Assembly: GCA_015485495.1 (NCBI GenBank)
Contig: WFTL01000094.1
Coordinates: 1-64,000 of the forward strand
DNA: 64,000 bases
Source: Planctomycetaceae bacterium
Lineage (GTDB): Bacteria; Planctomycetota; Planctomycetia; Planctomycetales; Planctomycetaceae
Direction: 5' to 3'
Notes under the pieces: generated by a model
The model's database searches: none
What the model was told of the DNA's origin: nothing
Seen by the model: only the letters and a program-made list of their open reading frames with translations
Shown here: positions 1 through 9,320 of the stretch, one piece after another
How positions within the stretch are numbered: the stretch's first letter is position 1
How the letters are laid out: each line of letters starts with the position of its first letter
Translations under genes and position numbers: made by a program

Positions 1-581
1 TCATCGTGGTCGTGGTCGTGGTCGTGGTCGTGGCTGTGAGAAATCACACCTCGATACGATTTTCCGTTGATGGTCAGCACGAGTCGCGGTTCGGCGGACT
101 GGTCGTCCAGATGTTCGGCCAGTTCCGCATCATTCGATACGAACCGACAGGAACGTCCTTCCGGATCGCCTGCGTCCGGCGATGCGGCCAGCTGAAACTG
201 TTCCGGTTTTCCGTCGTGCCGCACATTGATGGTGATCGCATCCGATTCGATGGCAACCGTTTCGTGGGCACCGGAATCCAGAATGTACACCGTGACTGTT
301 CCGTCGCCGTGCACGATCTCCGCATGGAACTCCTCATTCCCCAGTTCAACCAGATCTCCATGATGCGGCCCTTCCGTGGGATGGCTGTGCCCGCTGTGAT
401 CATGGTCTCCGTGTTCATGACTGTGGTCCCCGTGGTCCTCATGTGCGTCCTCACGCGACGCTGCCTCAGCGGAACGGGAACTCGCGTCATTCCCCGACGG
501 TCCGTCTGTGCAGCCGATCAGCGCTGCGGCACCCACAGCAAGGGAAAGCGAAAGCGTCATCTGAATGGCAGTTTTCTTCAC
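1..581 (-). CDS. His-rich lipoprotein of the metal-efflux locus (3' end cut by window)
   Basis: The frame starts at a GTG (579-581) preceded by GGGAG at good spacing and stays open to the left edge, giving 193 visible residues. The N-terminus is a lipoprotein signal ending in a LIGC lipobox (Cys24). A linker rich in His, Asp and Glu follows (about residues 40-65), then a small globular part of about 100 residues, then a (His-Asp)n run encoded by a hexanucleotide repeat. I do not recognise a named domain. The His-rich stretches and the position directly behind the CusA-type pump suggest a periplasmic metal-binding protein; that role is inference. The gene probably belongs to the same transcript as the pump, 72 bases upstream. 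Confidence 0.75.
   Translation of the reverse strand, partial: MKKTAIQMTLSLSLAVGAAALIGCTDGPSGNDASSRSAEAASREDAHEDHGDHSHEHGDHDHSGHSHPTEGPHHGDLVELGNEEFHAEIVHGDGTVTVYILDSGAHETVAIESDAITINVRHDGKPEQFQLAASPDAGDPEGRSCRFVSNDAELAEHLDDQSAEPRLVLTINGKSYRGVISHSHDHDHDHDHD
3..36. repeat. (GTGGTC)n hexanucleotide repeat inside a coding region
   Basis: About five tandem copies of a hexamer read His-Asp-His-Asp on the minus strand. It lies inside the His-rich lipoprotein gene and touches the left edge, so its full length cannot be seen. Such a repeat could expand or contract and change the number of metal-binding histidines without shifting frame. Confidence 0.7.
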
Positions 582-653
582 AGGTCATCTCCCGTTGATC
601 ATTGTCAGGAAAAGGGAACCGTCTGTTTCGACTGGCTGAGACGGTCCGAATCA

Positions 654-3600
654 TCACGTTTCCACGGGCGAACCGGCGGCGTCGAGTTCCACGTCGGAAG
701 ACGTGGAACTGTTTCCCTCCGAATGCGGTTCGTCATGTTCCTCAACCAGCACGACTTCCGTCTGCGATTCATTCACGACGCGTTCGGCTTCTTTGAGCCC
801 GATGAGCCAGAACAGAGCCGGATGCACGAAGAAATCCAGGAGCGTCGAACTGATCAGCCCGCCCAGAATCACAGTCGCCACCGGGTACAGAATCTCTTTT
901 CCCGGTTCCCCGGCGGCCAGCACGAGCGGTACCAGGCCGATTCCGGATGTCAGGGCCGTCATGAGTACGGGAGCCAGACGTTCCAGTCCGGCCCGCACGA
1001 TCATTTCCTTCGTCCAGTCCTCGCCTTCGTACTTCACCAGATGCAGGTAGTGATTCAGAAGCAGAATGCCGTTGCGGGAGGCAATCCCGGCCAGTGAAAT
1101 GAATCCCACCATCGCCGCGACCGTCAGCGTCTGACCGGTGATCACCAGGGCGACCACCGAGCCGATGAACGCCATCGGCAGAGCCATCATCACCTGCAGA
1201 GAAAGATTCACCGAACGGAACATCGTGAACAGGACGAGAAACACCCCCACCATGGACACAATGAACAGAGCGGCAATCACACGAGAAGCCGACTGCTGAC
1301 TTTCGAACTGTCCGCTGTACTCCACGAAGTAGCCGGCCGGCAGTTTCTCAATCACCGGCTGAACGCGCTTCTGAATGTCCTGGACGACGTCGACAACACC
1401 CCGATCCGACACATTGCACTGCAGCACGATACGCCGTCGGACGTTTTCGCGATTGATCGTGTTCGGCCCGCCGGACTTATAGATCCGTGCCACCGCTTCC
1501 AGCGGCACTTTGCCCCCGCCCTCCAGATCGATTGTCAGCCGCCGCAGCGCTTCGAGATTCTCCCGATAATTTTCATCCATCCGGATCAGCAGATCGAACG
1601 TCCGCTGCCCGATCAGAACTTCCGACACGACCTGCCCGTTCATGGCTGTTTCCACGAACTCGTTGACTCCCACCGGAGTCAGACCGTAAAGCAGCAGTTT
1701 GTCGCGATCGAGCTGAATCCTCAGTTGCGGAATGGTGACCTGCGGTTCGACCAGCAGGTCGCGCACTCCAGGAACCTGCTGGATAGCCGCCCTCATTTCC
1801 TGTGCTCTGCGGCGCAGCGTGTCCAGGTCATCTCCGTAGATTTTGATGCCGATCTGTGCCTTGACACCGGAAAGCATGTGAGAAATCAGATGGGCCAGCG
1901 GCTGTTCGACGGCCGTCACGATCCCCGGGATGTCGGCCATCGCTTCGCGAATTTCATTGAGCTGCTCTTCGCGTGACCGGGGAGATTCCGGGTCGAGCTC
2001 CAGAATGAATTCGCTCATATTCACGCCTTCGGCGTGTTCGTCCAGTTCGGCACGGCCGGTCCGTCGGACGAACTTGAGAATGTCCTGGATCTCCTGAAGA
2101 CGCCGTTCAACGCGTCCCGCGATTTCGTTGGACATCGCCAGTGACGTACCCGGCGGCAGAACGACGTTCAGCTGCACGGCCCCTTCGTTGAACGGCGGCA
2201 GAAAGTCGCGTTCCAGATTCAGAACAAACAGCCCGGCCAGCAGGACGAGCGCTCCGGTCACCGCCAGATTGACTCCGGGGAACCGCAGGCTGAAGCGGAT
2301 CACTTTGTTGCCGATCCATTTGACCGTTCGCAGAACAAAACCGTCCCGACCGTGTTCCGCCAGTTTCTGCTGTCCCAGAAGCCAGTAGGACAGCACCGGA
2401 GTGACCGTCAGCGACACCAGCAGAGAAGACAGGATGGACACGATGTAGGCCACGCCCAGAGGTGCGAACAGCCGTCCTTCCATTCCCGACAAAGCAAAAA
2501 GCGGTACGAAAACCAGAATGACAATCATCGTGCCGAAGACGATGGAATTCCGGATTTCGATGCTGGCCTGAAACACCACCAGCAGCGGGTGTTTCCGTCT
2601 GCTGCTGAGCCGGTTTTCACGCAGGCGGCGGAAAATGTTTTCCACGTCGACAATGGCATCGTCCACCAGTTCACCGATGGCGACGGCCAGACCTCCCAGC
2701 GTCATCGTGTTGATGGACAGACCGAAGAACGCGAACACAATCGCCGTCATCAGCAGCGACAGCGGAATCGCCGTCAGCGTGATGAAGGTTGTCCGGAAAT
2801 TCATCAGGAACAGAAACAGAATGATGACGACCAGAATGCCGCCGTCCCGCAGCGCCTCAATCACATTCTCAATCGCCCGGTCGATGAACGATTTCTGCGT
2901 ATACAGAGGCTCGATCCGCAGATCATCAGGCAGGGAAGGCCTCAGTTCTTCAATGGCCGACATGACGTCGTCGGTCACCCGCCGCGTGTCGGCTCCGGGC
3001 TGCTTATTGATCGTCAGAACGACGGCCGGCCCCCCGGTGAAGTCCCCTCCCCGTTCATCACGGACGAAAGCAGAACTGTCACCACGTTTCACCTGCGGAC
3101 CTTCGATCACGCGGGCAATCTGAGCCAGAGAAATCGGGCGGCCTTCACGCATCGTGACCACCACCCTCTCCAGATCGTTCACGGTCTGCACCCGACCCAG
3201 AGCCCGCACCAGAAGTTCATTCGGGCCCTGTTCATCCAGATAACCGCCGGTGGCATTCTCGTTGCTGTCCTGCACCGCCTGCCGCACCTGATGCAGCGTC
3301 ACTCCATAACGCAGCATGGCATCCGGGTCGACCAGAACCTGGAACTGTTTGCGTCCGCCACCCATCGTGAACACCTGGGACACTCCGGGAATCGTCAGCA
3401 GACGCTGCCGCACCACCCAGTCGCCCAGGGTACGCAGTTCCAGAGGCTCTGTGGACCCGTCATCACTCCACATGCCCAGCATGAGAATCTGGCCCATGAT
3501 GGAGGAAATCGGAGCCAGCGTCGGTTTCACACCGGCCGGCATGCGTTCCTGAACCAGCTGCAGCCGTTCAGCAACGATCTGACGATCGTTGTAAATGTCC

Positions 3601-3902
3601 GTGCCCCAGTCGAATTCGACGTAGATCACGGAAATTCCGACTCCCGATGAACTGCGCACCGCCTGAACGCCCGTCGCCCCGTTGATCGCCGTTTCGATCG
3701 GAAACGTGATGAGCGTTTCCACTTCTTCAGGAGCCAGCCCCGGCGCTTCTGTCATGATCACCACACGAGGCCGGTTCAGGTCGGGAAACACGTCGATCTG
3801 AGCGTTGCGGGCCTGCCAGGTTCCGAACCCCGTCAGAAACAGCGCCGCAGCCATGACCAGCAGACGCTGGCGCAGAGCAAAACGAATGATCGCATTCAGC
3901 AT
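654..3902 (-). CDS. CusA-type heavy-metal RND efflux pump
   Basis: This 1082-residue inner-membrane pump has the full length and layout of the heavy-metal RND family: TM1, a large periplasmic loop, TM2-6, a second loop, TM7-12. The N-terminus reads VFPDLNRPRVV followed by PGLAPEEVE, as is usual in the family. In TM4 the relay segment is AIGELVDDAIVDVENIF: the second Asp and the Glu of the CzcA D-D-E set are present, but the first (DFG) is AIG. CusA-type pumps for monovalent copper or silver have this arrangement, so I favour Cu/Ag over Zn/Co/Cd, with caution. Its membrane-fusion partner ends 12 bases upstream. The C-terminal tail is acidic and rich in Ser and His. Confidence 0.93.
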   Translation of the reverse strand: MLNAIIRFALRQRLLVMAAALFLTGFGTWQARNAQIDVFPDLNRPRVVIMTEAPGLAPEEVETLITFPIETAINGATGVQAVRSSSGVGISVIYVEFDWGTDIYNDRQIVAERLQLVQERMPAGVKPTLAPISSIMGQILMLGMWSDDGSTEPLELRTLGDWVVRQRLLTIPGVSQVFTMGGGRKQFQVLVDPDAMLRYGVTLHQVRQAVQDSNENATGGYLDEQGPNELLVRALGRVQTVNDLERVVVTMREGRPISLAQIARVIEGPQVKRGDSSAFVRDERGGDFTGGPAVVLTINKQPGADTRRVTDDVMSAIEELRPSLPDDLRIEPLYTQKSFIDRAIENVIEALRDGGILVVIILFLFLMNFRTTFITLTAIPLSLLMTAIVFAFFGLSINTMTLGGLAVAIGELVDDAIVDVENIFRRLRENRLSSRRKHPLLVVFQASIEIRNSIVFGTMIVILVFVPLFALSGMEGRLFAPLGVAYIVSILSSLLVSLTVTPVLSYWLLGQQKLAEHGRDGFVLRTVKWIGNKVIRFSLRFPGVNLAVTGALVLLAGLFVLNLERDFLPPFNEGAVQLNVVLPPGTSLAMSNEIAGRVERRLQEIQDILKFVRRTGRAELDEHAEGVNMSEFILELDPESPRSREEQLNEIREAMADIPGIVTAVEQPLAHLISHMLSGVKAQIGIKIYGDDLDTLRRRAQEMRAAIQQVPGVRDLLVEPQVTIPQLRIQLDRDKLLLYGLTPVGVNEFVETAMNGQVVSEVLIGQRTFDLLIRMDENYRENLEALRRLTIDLEGGGKVPLEAVARIYKSGGPNTINRENVRRRIVLQCNVSDRGVVDVVQDIQKRVQPVIEKLPAGYFVEYSGQFESQQSASRVIAALFIVSMVGVFLVLFTMFRSVNLSLQVMMALPMAFIGSVVALVITGQTLTVAAMVGFISLAGIASRNGILLLNHYLHLVKYEGEDWTKEMIVRAGLERLAPVLMTALTSGIGLVPLVLAAGEPGKEILYPVATVILGGLISSTLLDFFVHPALFWLIGLKEAERVVNESQTEVVLVEEHDEPHSEGNSSTSSDVELDAAGSPVET

Positions 3903-3914
3903 GGCGGATTCCCC

Positions 3915-5402
3915 CTAGTGATTGTGCCCGGCATGCGGGTCCACTCCGCCGCCGGCCTTGTTTCTGAGAGCCATCTGCATCTGATGCGCGCCCTTCAGAG
4001 CCACCACATCACCGGGAAACAGGGATCCGTCATTCTCAATCACCGCGGAGAACTGATCCTGATACTTCACATGCACAGCAACGCGATCGAAATGGTTCCC
4101 ATTCTGCTGAAACACGTATGTTTCGGCTCCCTCCTGCGCCACCGCATCCACCGGCAGGACGATCTGATCCTTCCATTCTTCCACCGGCACACGAAGCTGC
4201 AGCCGCTGTCCCGGAAGGTACTTCCATTCGACATACCGATTGCCGTCTTCACGGCGGTCCTTGCTGATCTCATTCGGCAGGTGCACATAAAACCGCAGCG
4301 TGCGCGATTCCGGATCCACATTGTTCGACAGATAGGCGATCCGCAGGCCGCGGACGACGTGCACTTTCGAATCGGGAAGCTGGAACATTCCGTCCACCGT
4401 CCACTCGTTCTGTGACGCCCGCCGCAGAGCACTGATATCCTGCTCAAACGCCAGACCCTCGATGTACAGCTCACTGTAGTCGGTCAGCACACACAGCGAA
4501 TCACCGGCCGCGACCGACTGCCCGTGAAAGACATTCAGCTCCTGGAGAATCAGCGGTGTCGAATCATTCAAGCCGACCGTCCTGCGTCGATAATGAGATG
4601 GCCGGAAGGGACTGCCGGTCAGTTTCAGTTCCGATTCTTTGTGCTGGCTGGCAGACGGAGCAAAGATCTGAAGTTCCCGCAGCAGCCGCCGCTCCCGCTC
4701 GATCTGCTTCACCTGTTCTGCGGAAAGCCCATGCAGTTTCAGTGCTTCGCGCTGAGCCCGCAGCAGCACAACCAGCTTGTCGCGGGCATAAAGACGTTCC
4801 AGCAGCTTCGAACCCGGGACCGCGCCGCTGCGCGTCACATCTTTCAGCCGCGTGATCTCCCTTTCTTCTACTTCCAGTTCCCCAAGCGTCTTGACAAACT
4901 CCGTCTGGGCATTGACCAGGTCTTCATGCGTCAGGCGAATCTGAAACAGCAGCGTGCCAGGATCCACCGCCTCCCCCTGAACGACGTGCACATGAGTCAC
5001 CACTCCTGTCATCGGTGTGGCCACTTCGACCCGAGTCCGCCCAGGACGTTCCACGACAACTGCCGGAACCGTGATCGACCGGCGAAAAGTTTCGAGCTTC
5101 ACCGGGCGAATCATGTCTTCTGTCAGCCCGATGTTGCGGAGTGCCTGGGCCGACAGCTCAAGTGATGTTTCTTCTGCATGTCCGGCATGCGCTGCATGGT
5201 CATGACCGGCATGCGCGTCTTCTGCGTGTGCATCGGATTCCTCCACGTTCCCGGTACCGCGGAAGGACACAATGGTCTCATTCACCCAGGACCGCATCGC
5301 CGGAAGCCAGCGACCTGACGTGGCCACACCGCCGACCGCAACAATGATCAGCCCCACAATCCAGGCCCATTTGACAACGCGTGTGGAAAACTCGATTTTC
5401 AT
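3915..5402 (-). CDS. Membrane-fusion (CusB/CzcB-like) periplasmic adaptor with His-rich ends
   Basis: The protein links an inner-membrane RND pump to an outer-membrane channel. I chose the ATG at 5402 (MKIEFSTRVV) because a single membrane anchor follows directly; 18 more residues are possible upstream. After the anchor comes a His-rich segment (DAHAEDAHAGHDHAAHAGH), then the usual barrel-sandwich halves around a coiled-coil hairpin (about residues 130-235) and beta-barrel and membrane-proximal domains. The C-terminus ends DPHAGHNH. It is placed 12 bases before the CusA-type pump and is almost certainly co-translated with it. Histidines at both ends suggest metal capture and hand-over, as proposed for CusB. 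Confidence 0.9.
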   Translation of the reverse strand: MKIEFSTRVVKWAWIVGLIIVAVGGVATSGRWLPAMRSWVNETIVSFRGTGNVEESDAHAEDAHAGHDHAAHAGHAEETSLELSAQALRNIGLTEDMIRPVKLETFRRSITVPAVVVERPGRTRVEVATPMTGVVTHVHVVQGEAVDPGTLLFQIRLTHEDLVNAQTEFVKTLGELEVEEREITRLKDVTRSGAVPGSKLLERLYARDKLVVLLRAQREALKLHGLSAEQVKQIERERRLLRELQIFAPSASQHKESELKLTGSPFRPSHYRRRTVGLNDSTPLILQELNVFHGQSVAAGDSLCVLTDYSELYIEGLAFEQDISALRRASQNEWTVDGMFQLPDSKVHVVRGLRIAYLSNNVDPESRTLRFYVHLPNEISKDRREDGNRYVEWKYLPGQRLQLRVPVEEWKDQIVLPVDAVAQEGAETYVFQQNGNHFDRVAVHVKYQDQFSAVIENDGSLFPGDVVALKGAHQMQMALRNKAGGGVDPHAGHNH

Positions 5403-5583
5403 TGAACCCATCCCAACCGAAAGAGGCAGCCATGTCAGAATGCAGCACGGCACCATTCACCAGCGCAGCACTCAGCAGGCTCGGGGAATAACCTTGAGGA
5501 GCGGCCGGATGATTCGGCACCCAATTCAGCAGCAGCGGACTGTTTGACGAAACAGCCTCAGCACCCCTCGACAGAGCCGTGTC

Positions 5584-6039
5584 TCAAAGCTGCCAGACCT
5601 GCGTGATGGCCCGCGCGCAGCGGTCACCCGCGATCAAAAGCCCGCGGTCAGAAAAACGCCGCGGTTGGGCGCATGCGCCGGTTCCATGGGTCGCTGCGTC
5701 AGCGTTCGTCGTCAGATGCCACACCGGCAGTGCCAGAAAAAGGTCGATCCCGACAGACCGGCCGGCAGTAAAGAAGCTGCAGCCGTTCTCCCCGCACGAA
5801 CGATCATCCCCGCGGTCGTCGCTGCTGTGCTGGTTACCACCCTGCGAAAGGGAACTTTCCGACCCCAGATCGCCCACGCCGTGCGAACAGCAGGATGAAC
5901 AACAGCCGGCTGCCGACGACACGATCGTTCCGTCAGAAACGGTGTCCACTCCGGCATGTGCATGGTGCGCACAGCATCCGACGAGTGCGTGAAGCACGAT
6001 CGCCCAGGTCGTCAGGAGTGAAACGATGCCGTGAATCAT
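5584..6039 (-). CDS. Cys-rich secreted protein C of the metal-efflux locus
   Basis: I chose the ATG at 6039 (MIHGIVSLL) because it gives a good signal peptide ending near CCAHHAHA. The mature part has CC, CCSSCC and SCGENGC clusters and some His, about 151 residues in all. I recognise no named domain. Two other proteins in this locus (8054-8479 and 14458-14853) share the design: signal peptide, CC just after it, a central CC or CxC, then a short C-x2/4-C motif. It sits 181 bases before the membrane-fusion gene. A periplasmic metal-binding or redox role is inference. No strong Shine-Dalgarno is visible, so the start is less certain than the frame. Confidence 0.65.
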   Translation of the reverse strand: MIHGIVSLLTTWAIVLHALVGCCAHHAHAGVDTVSDGTIVSSAAGCCSSCCSHGVGDLGSESSLSQGGNQHSSDDRGDDRSCGENGCSFFTAGRSVGIDLFLALPVWHLTTNADAATHGTGACAQPRRFSDRGLLIAGDRCARAITQVWQL

Positions 6040-6338
6040 GATCCGACCGGAGAAAGCGACGTCCCTCGGAACCATCCGAAAAGAGCATTTGCACGGGTTG
6101 TATCGGTATTTCGCGCGGTCGTCTACAGAGATCCGCTCCAGAAACCCACCTGCACGACTCATGCCGAACCAAACAGGGACTGTGGCGCCCCTGTGGTGCC
6201 TCCCGAAAACCGTACTCCTGCCGGATTTCGGGCGATGATCCGGACAGCGAATGGCGTCCGGATGACCACACTCCCATATCCTTCTGACGACACAGCCATC
6301 GGCCCTGCCGTCCCCCCCGACACCGTCTTCTGGGATCC

Positions 6339-7973
6339 CTACTGGCCACTCAGAGCCTGCCCTCTCAGAGAGGCCTGCTTTGTGTACATCGGCACAGTCG
6401 TCAGTCCACCGGTCAGCAGCAGTCCATCCAGTTGGGCTTCCGCCTGAGCCAGGCGTCCCAGAGCTGTCACGTACTGGAAGTTCGCGTCGAAATAGGCCCG
6501 ACGCACGATCAAAACCCGCAAAAAGTCGAACTCACCGGCTTCCTGGGCCTTCTGCATCAGATCGAGAGTTTCGCGGGCCCGCGGCAGAATACTCTCTTCA
6601 TAACGCCGCACTGTCGCTTCAGCCACCCGATACTCTCTCATCACTCGAGCCAGATCCCGGCGAATCCGCTGCTCAATACGCCGGACATTCTGAGTGGCCG
6701 CACAGTACGCTGCGAAAGCGGCCCGGATGTTCCCCTGGTTCCGATTGTGAACCGGAACCGGCAGACTCAACTGAATATTGGCGAATGAGTTTCCTGTCGA
6801 GTCGTCGTACGCCGCACCCACCTGGCCGGTGATGTTGGGGATCGGCTGGACTTTCTGCCGCTGCAGATTCACTCGGGCGCGATCGGCCTGAGCACGCGCA
6901 GCGGCCAGTTCCGGACTGTTCTGAACGATCTTCAGAAACTCCGATTCCGTATCCCTTTCGACGACCTGGCGATTCAGTTCCCCGGCCAGTTTGCGATCAC
7001 CCAGATCATTGACACCCGCCAGAGCCGCCAGCTCCTGAAGTGCTGCAGAAAGCTGGTATTCTGCCTGCTGAATCGTCAGATCGACTTCATTGAGCTGAAT
7101 TTCCGACTGCAGGAGATCCGGACGGCTGCCGACCTGTGCTTCGATACGCTGCTCTGATATGGAAACCCCACGCTGAGCCACCCCTCGGAACTCGCGAGCC
7201 AGTTCCAGGCGTCTCTGAGCAGCCAGCGCTTCATAGAAGGCCACACGAATATCCGTCAGAACCCGCTGACGCTGAGCTTCGATCTGCCAGTTCATCGCGT
7301 TGACATCATGACTGATCACGCGCCGGTTCAGATCCAGTTTTCCACCACGAACGAATGTCTGGGACACAAACGCACCGTGCTGTCCTCCCGCATTTTCATT
7401 GCCGATTTCCTGTCCGAAATACCCCATGCTGGGATTGGGCCGCAGACCGACCTGAGTCCGAATGCCGCCGGCCCGGGCTGATGCCGCTTCGGCCTGCCGA
7501 ATGGCCGGATTGTGCGTCAGAGCAATCTGCTCCACGGTCTGCAAAGTCAGTTCCCCTTCCGACGCGACATCCTGACGCGGCAGAAGATGGACAGCAGAAG
7601 ACAGTTCAAACAGATCCTCCGCCTGCTCGAATGTCGTCTCCAGCGGAAAAGCCGTCTCGCCGGTTCCATCCGCATCTGCAGGGTCGCTGTCTGGCACCTT
7701 GTCTGAGATCCATTCGTTCTCTTCCCAGGCCACCGGCCGCACACCGCTCGGCTTCGACTCCGGATTGGCCGAATCATCTGTCAGCGGTCTGCTGACAGAA
7801 TGCTCCTGCGACCAGTCCCGTTCACTCACCCTGTCTGACTCATCTTCTTCCGTCACGACGGACGTTGCAGCCGGTCTGAGCAGGGCATCTGGAGCAACAG
7901 CACAGCCGGGCTGAAGCAGCGTAACCGGCACAGTCAGTGCCCAGAATAAAAAGAGGCATCGTGTCGTGTTCAT
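6339..7973 (-). CDS. TolC/CzcC-like outer-membrane efflux lipoprotein
   Basis: This is the outer-membrane channel of the efflux system. The start [11 protein letters not shown] at 7973 gives a lipoprotein signal with lipobox LQPGC; longer upstream frames would lack one. An acidic linker of about 130 residues precedes two outer-membrane efflux protein repeats, recognisable by [20 protein letters not shown] and long coiled-coil helices such as [20 protein letters not shown]. The length of 544 residues is at the upper end for the family because of the linker. It is the only channel gene seen here, so it probably serves both RND pumps. A Cys-rich secreted protein gene lies 80 bases upstream. Confidence 0.9.
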   Translation of the reverse strand: MNTTRCLFLFWALTVPVTLLQPGCAVAPDALLRPAATSVVTEEDESDRVSERDWSQEHSVSRPLTDDSANPESKPSGVRPVAWEENEWISDKVPDSDPADADGTGETAFPLETTFEQAEDLFELSSAVHLLPRQDVASEGELTLQTVEQIALTHNPAIRQAEAASARAGGIRTQVGLRPNPSMGYFGQEIGNENAGGQHGAFVSQTFVRGGKLDLNRRVISHDVNAMNWQIEAQRQRVLTDIRVAFYEALAAQRRLELAREFRGVAQRGVSISEQRIEAQVGSRPDLLQSEIQLNEVDLTIQQAEYQLSAALQELAALAGVNDLGDRKLAGELNRQVVERDTESEFLKIVQNSPELAAARAQADRARVNLQRQKVQPIPNITGQVGAAYDDSTGNSFANIQLSLPVPVHNRNQGNIRAAFAAYCAATQNVRRIEQRIRRDLARVMREYRVAEATVRRYEESILPRARETLDLMQKAQEAGEFDFLRVLIVRRAYFDANFQYVTALGRLAQAEAQLDGLLLTGGLTTVPMYTKQASLRGQALSGQ

Positions 7974-8053
7974 GGGATCCATCCGAAACAGCGGGGTCAC
8001 TGGAGGTTCTGAAAGTGGGACAGGCGGCAAAGTGGAACAGCACACGCGCCCGC

Positions 8054-8479
8054 CTAAATCCGCACCCGGATTCGATGCAGACAACACAACTGCACGCGAT
8101 CGCATTGCGTTTCGGCCGGACATTCCCCGCTCAGACACACCAGACGCATCGTCCTGCGGTCCGCGGCACACCAGATCCCGCTGAAAAGTTGTTCCAAATC
8201 GCACCGAGATGCATCACCGACGGCAGCATGCCACCGACAATCGCGGCAGTACGGACACGACTTCGATGATCCAGGGACCTGATGACCACAGCCAGGCTCA
8301 CCGTGCCGGATTCCGGTCTGTTTCGTGCAACCGCAGCCACCAGCAGCGGCAGACACCGTCCCGCGAACCATAGCTGACGCGGCACATCGCGACACCGGCG
8401 CCTGCCACGTGCAGCACGGCACAACGGTCTGCAGCAGCAGAACAACGGTCAGAACAGCAGTGACAGTTCGACAGACCAT
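8054..8479 (-). CDS. Cys-rich secreted protein B of the metal-efflux locus
   Basis: About 141 residues: a hydrophobic signal peptide ([16 protein letters not shown]) followed at once by PCC, then GCGC, then [11 protein letters not shown], and more Cys to the end, at least 16 in total. It shares layout but little alignable sequence with the Cys-rich proteins at 5584-6039 and 14458-14853. It is placed 80 bases before the TolC-like gene and is probably on the same transcript. A TTG three bases earlier could also be the start. The function is unknown; metal binding is inferred from the cysteines and the locus. Confidence 0.6.
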   Translation of the reverse strand: MVCRTVTAVLTVVLLLQTVVPCCTWQAPVSRCAASAMVRGTVSAAAGGCGCTKQTGIRHGEPGCGHQVPGSSKSCPYCRDCRWHAAVGDASRCDLEQLFSGIWCAADRRTMRLVCLSGECPAETQCDRVQLCCLHRIRVRI

Positions 8480-8924
8480 CAAACGATCGCCCGCAGGGAG
8501 ATGATTCAGAACGAACCGCCTGTAACCGGCGTGCCTGCTGGCACGGCTGAAGCGGTCCTTTCGTTTTATCGGTCTGAATCGTTTCGATGGCCTGCCGGAC
8601 TGCCATCGGGCGTTACAGTTTCTCTGTTCGATTCAATCGGAACACCGTTTTCCGCAATCGTCCGCGTCCGTTGTGCTCCCCTTTTGGCCGGAAGGACACG
8701 CAGAAACGACCGTGGAATCCCTCATTGTCGACAAACGGACGACCCGACGGCTGCTGCAACCGCTCCGAACTCCTGAATCGGGCCGTCAGGCCATCGCGAT
8801 ACGCCCCTGTCGCACAGCGTCACCCTGCCTGACGCTGTGCTTCAGGGGACCTGCCAGCCGACCGCCGCGCCGCCGGCTTTCGCACACCAGCCGCATCATG
8901 ACCGGGCTGACGTTTCGACGGCCG
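8480..8924. other. 445-base gap inside the efflux locus
   Basis: No convincing gene on either strand. It separates the pump/adaptor/lipoprotein half from the TolC half of the locus. The only clear structure is the long hairpin at 8804-8848, listed separately. Confidence 0.6.
8804..8848 (-). terminator. Strong stem-loop between the two halves of the efflux locus (possible attenuator or terminator)
   Basis: An 11-bp perfect stem (GCACAGCGTCA pairing with TGACGCTGTGC, loop of 7) is extended by a further 6-bp stem (CCCCTG with CAGGGG) across a 2x2 mismatch, so 17 pairs in all. It begins about 76 bases after the stop of the small lipoprotein gene. No U-tract follows on either strand, so it is not a classical intrinsic terminator. 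It may stabilise or process the upstream mRNA or partly terminate transcription. Confidence 0.5.
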
Positions 8925-9290
8925 TCATTCTTCCGGCTGCGGGGGGCGTTCGCCGAACTTCGCTTCGTAGCGCGCTGCGAAAGCCTCGAAGTTTTCCGGA
9001 TGGCATTTGAAGCACTGCGATTCGGGCCGGTCGTGTTCGTCGCACCAGTCTCCCTTCGCCTTGAATTCCGCAGCCAGTGATGTCTGACACTGAGCGCATT
9101 CCTCTTCCGGCACGCCGTGTTCCGTACACCACCAGCCGCCATGATCGTGGCCGGCCGCTTCTTCACTGTGTTCCTCACCGCCTGCTTCGGCGGATGCTAC
9201 CTGAGGACCTGCCGTTTCCGACTGGCAGCCGGACAGCGTGCCCGCCAGAAGCAGAACCGCTGCCGTGATGATTCCCTGTGTCAGACGCAT
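8925..9290 (-). CDS. Small lipoprotein with two CxxH-x6-CxxC modules
   Basis: This 121-residue protein has a lipoprotein signal ending LSGC (Cys22), a short acidic and His-containing linker, and two copies of a motif: C55-x2-H58-x6-C65-x2-C68 and C83-x2-H86-x6-C93-x2-C96, both with P-E before the second cysteine pair. Each could bind one metal ion in the style of a zinc ribbon. The same motif occurs once in the N-terminus of the membrane-fusion protein at 12672-14327. The start MRLTQGII was chosen because GGAG lies at suitable spacing; ATG or TTG codons two and seven residues upstream are possible. It follows the CzcA-type pump by 30 bases, which suggests a metal-delivery or buffering role for that pump. 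Confidence 0.8.
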   Translation of the reverse strand: MRLTQGIITAAVLLLAGTLSGCQSETAGPQVASAEAGGEEHSEEAAGHDHGGWWCTEHGVPEEECAQCQTSLAAEFKAKGDWCDEHDRPESQCFKCHPENFEAFAARYEAKFGERPPQPEE

Positions 9291-9320
9291 TTCCATTTTC
9301 TCCGTTTGCAAAACATTTCC

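Noticed and set aside
1-36. Tandem repeat considered as a CRISPR or integron-type repeat
   Set aside because: A hexamer without spacers that encodes His-Asp within a coding frame.
8586-8650. TTCGATTC-like T-loop resembling a tRNA
   Set aside because: The flanking bases do not form the 5-bp T-stem, and no acceptor or anticodon arm can be drawn.
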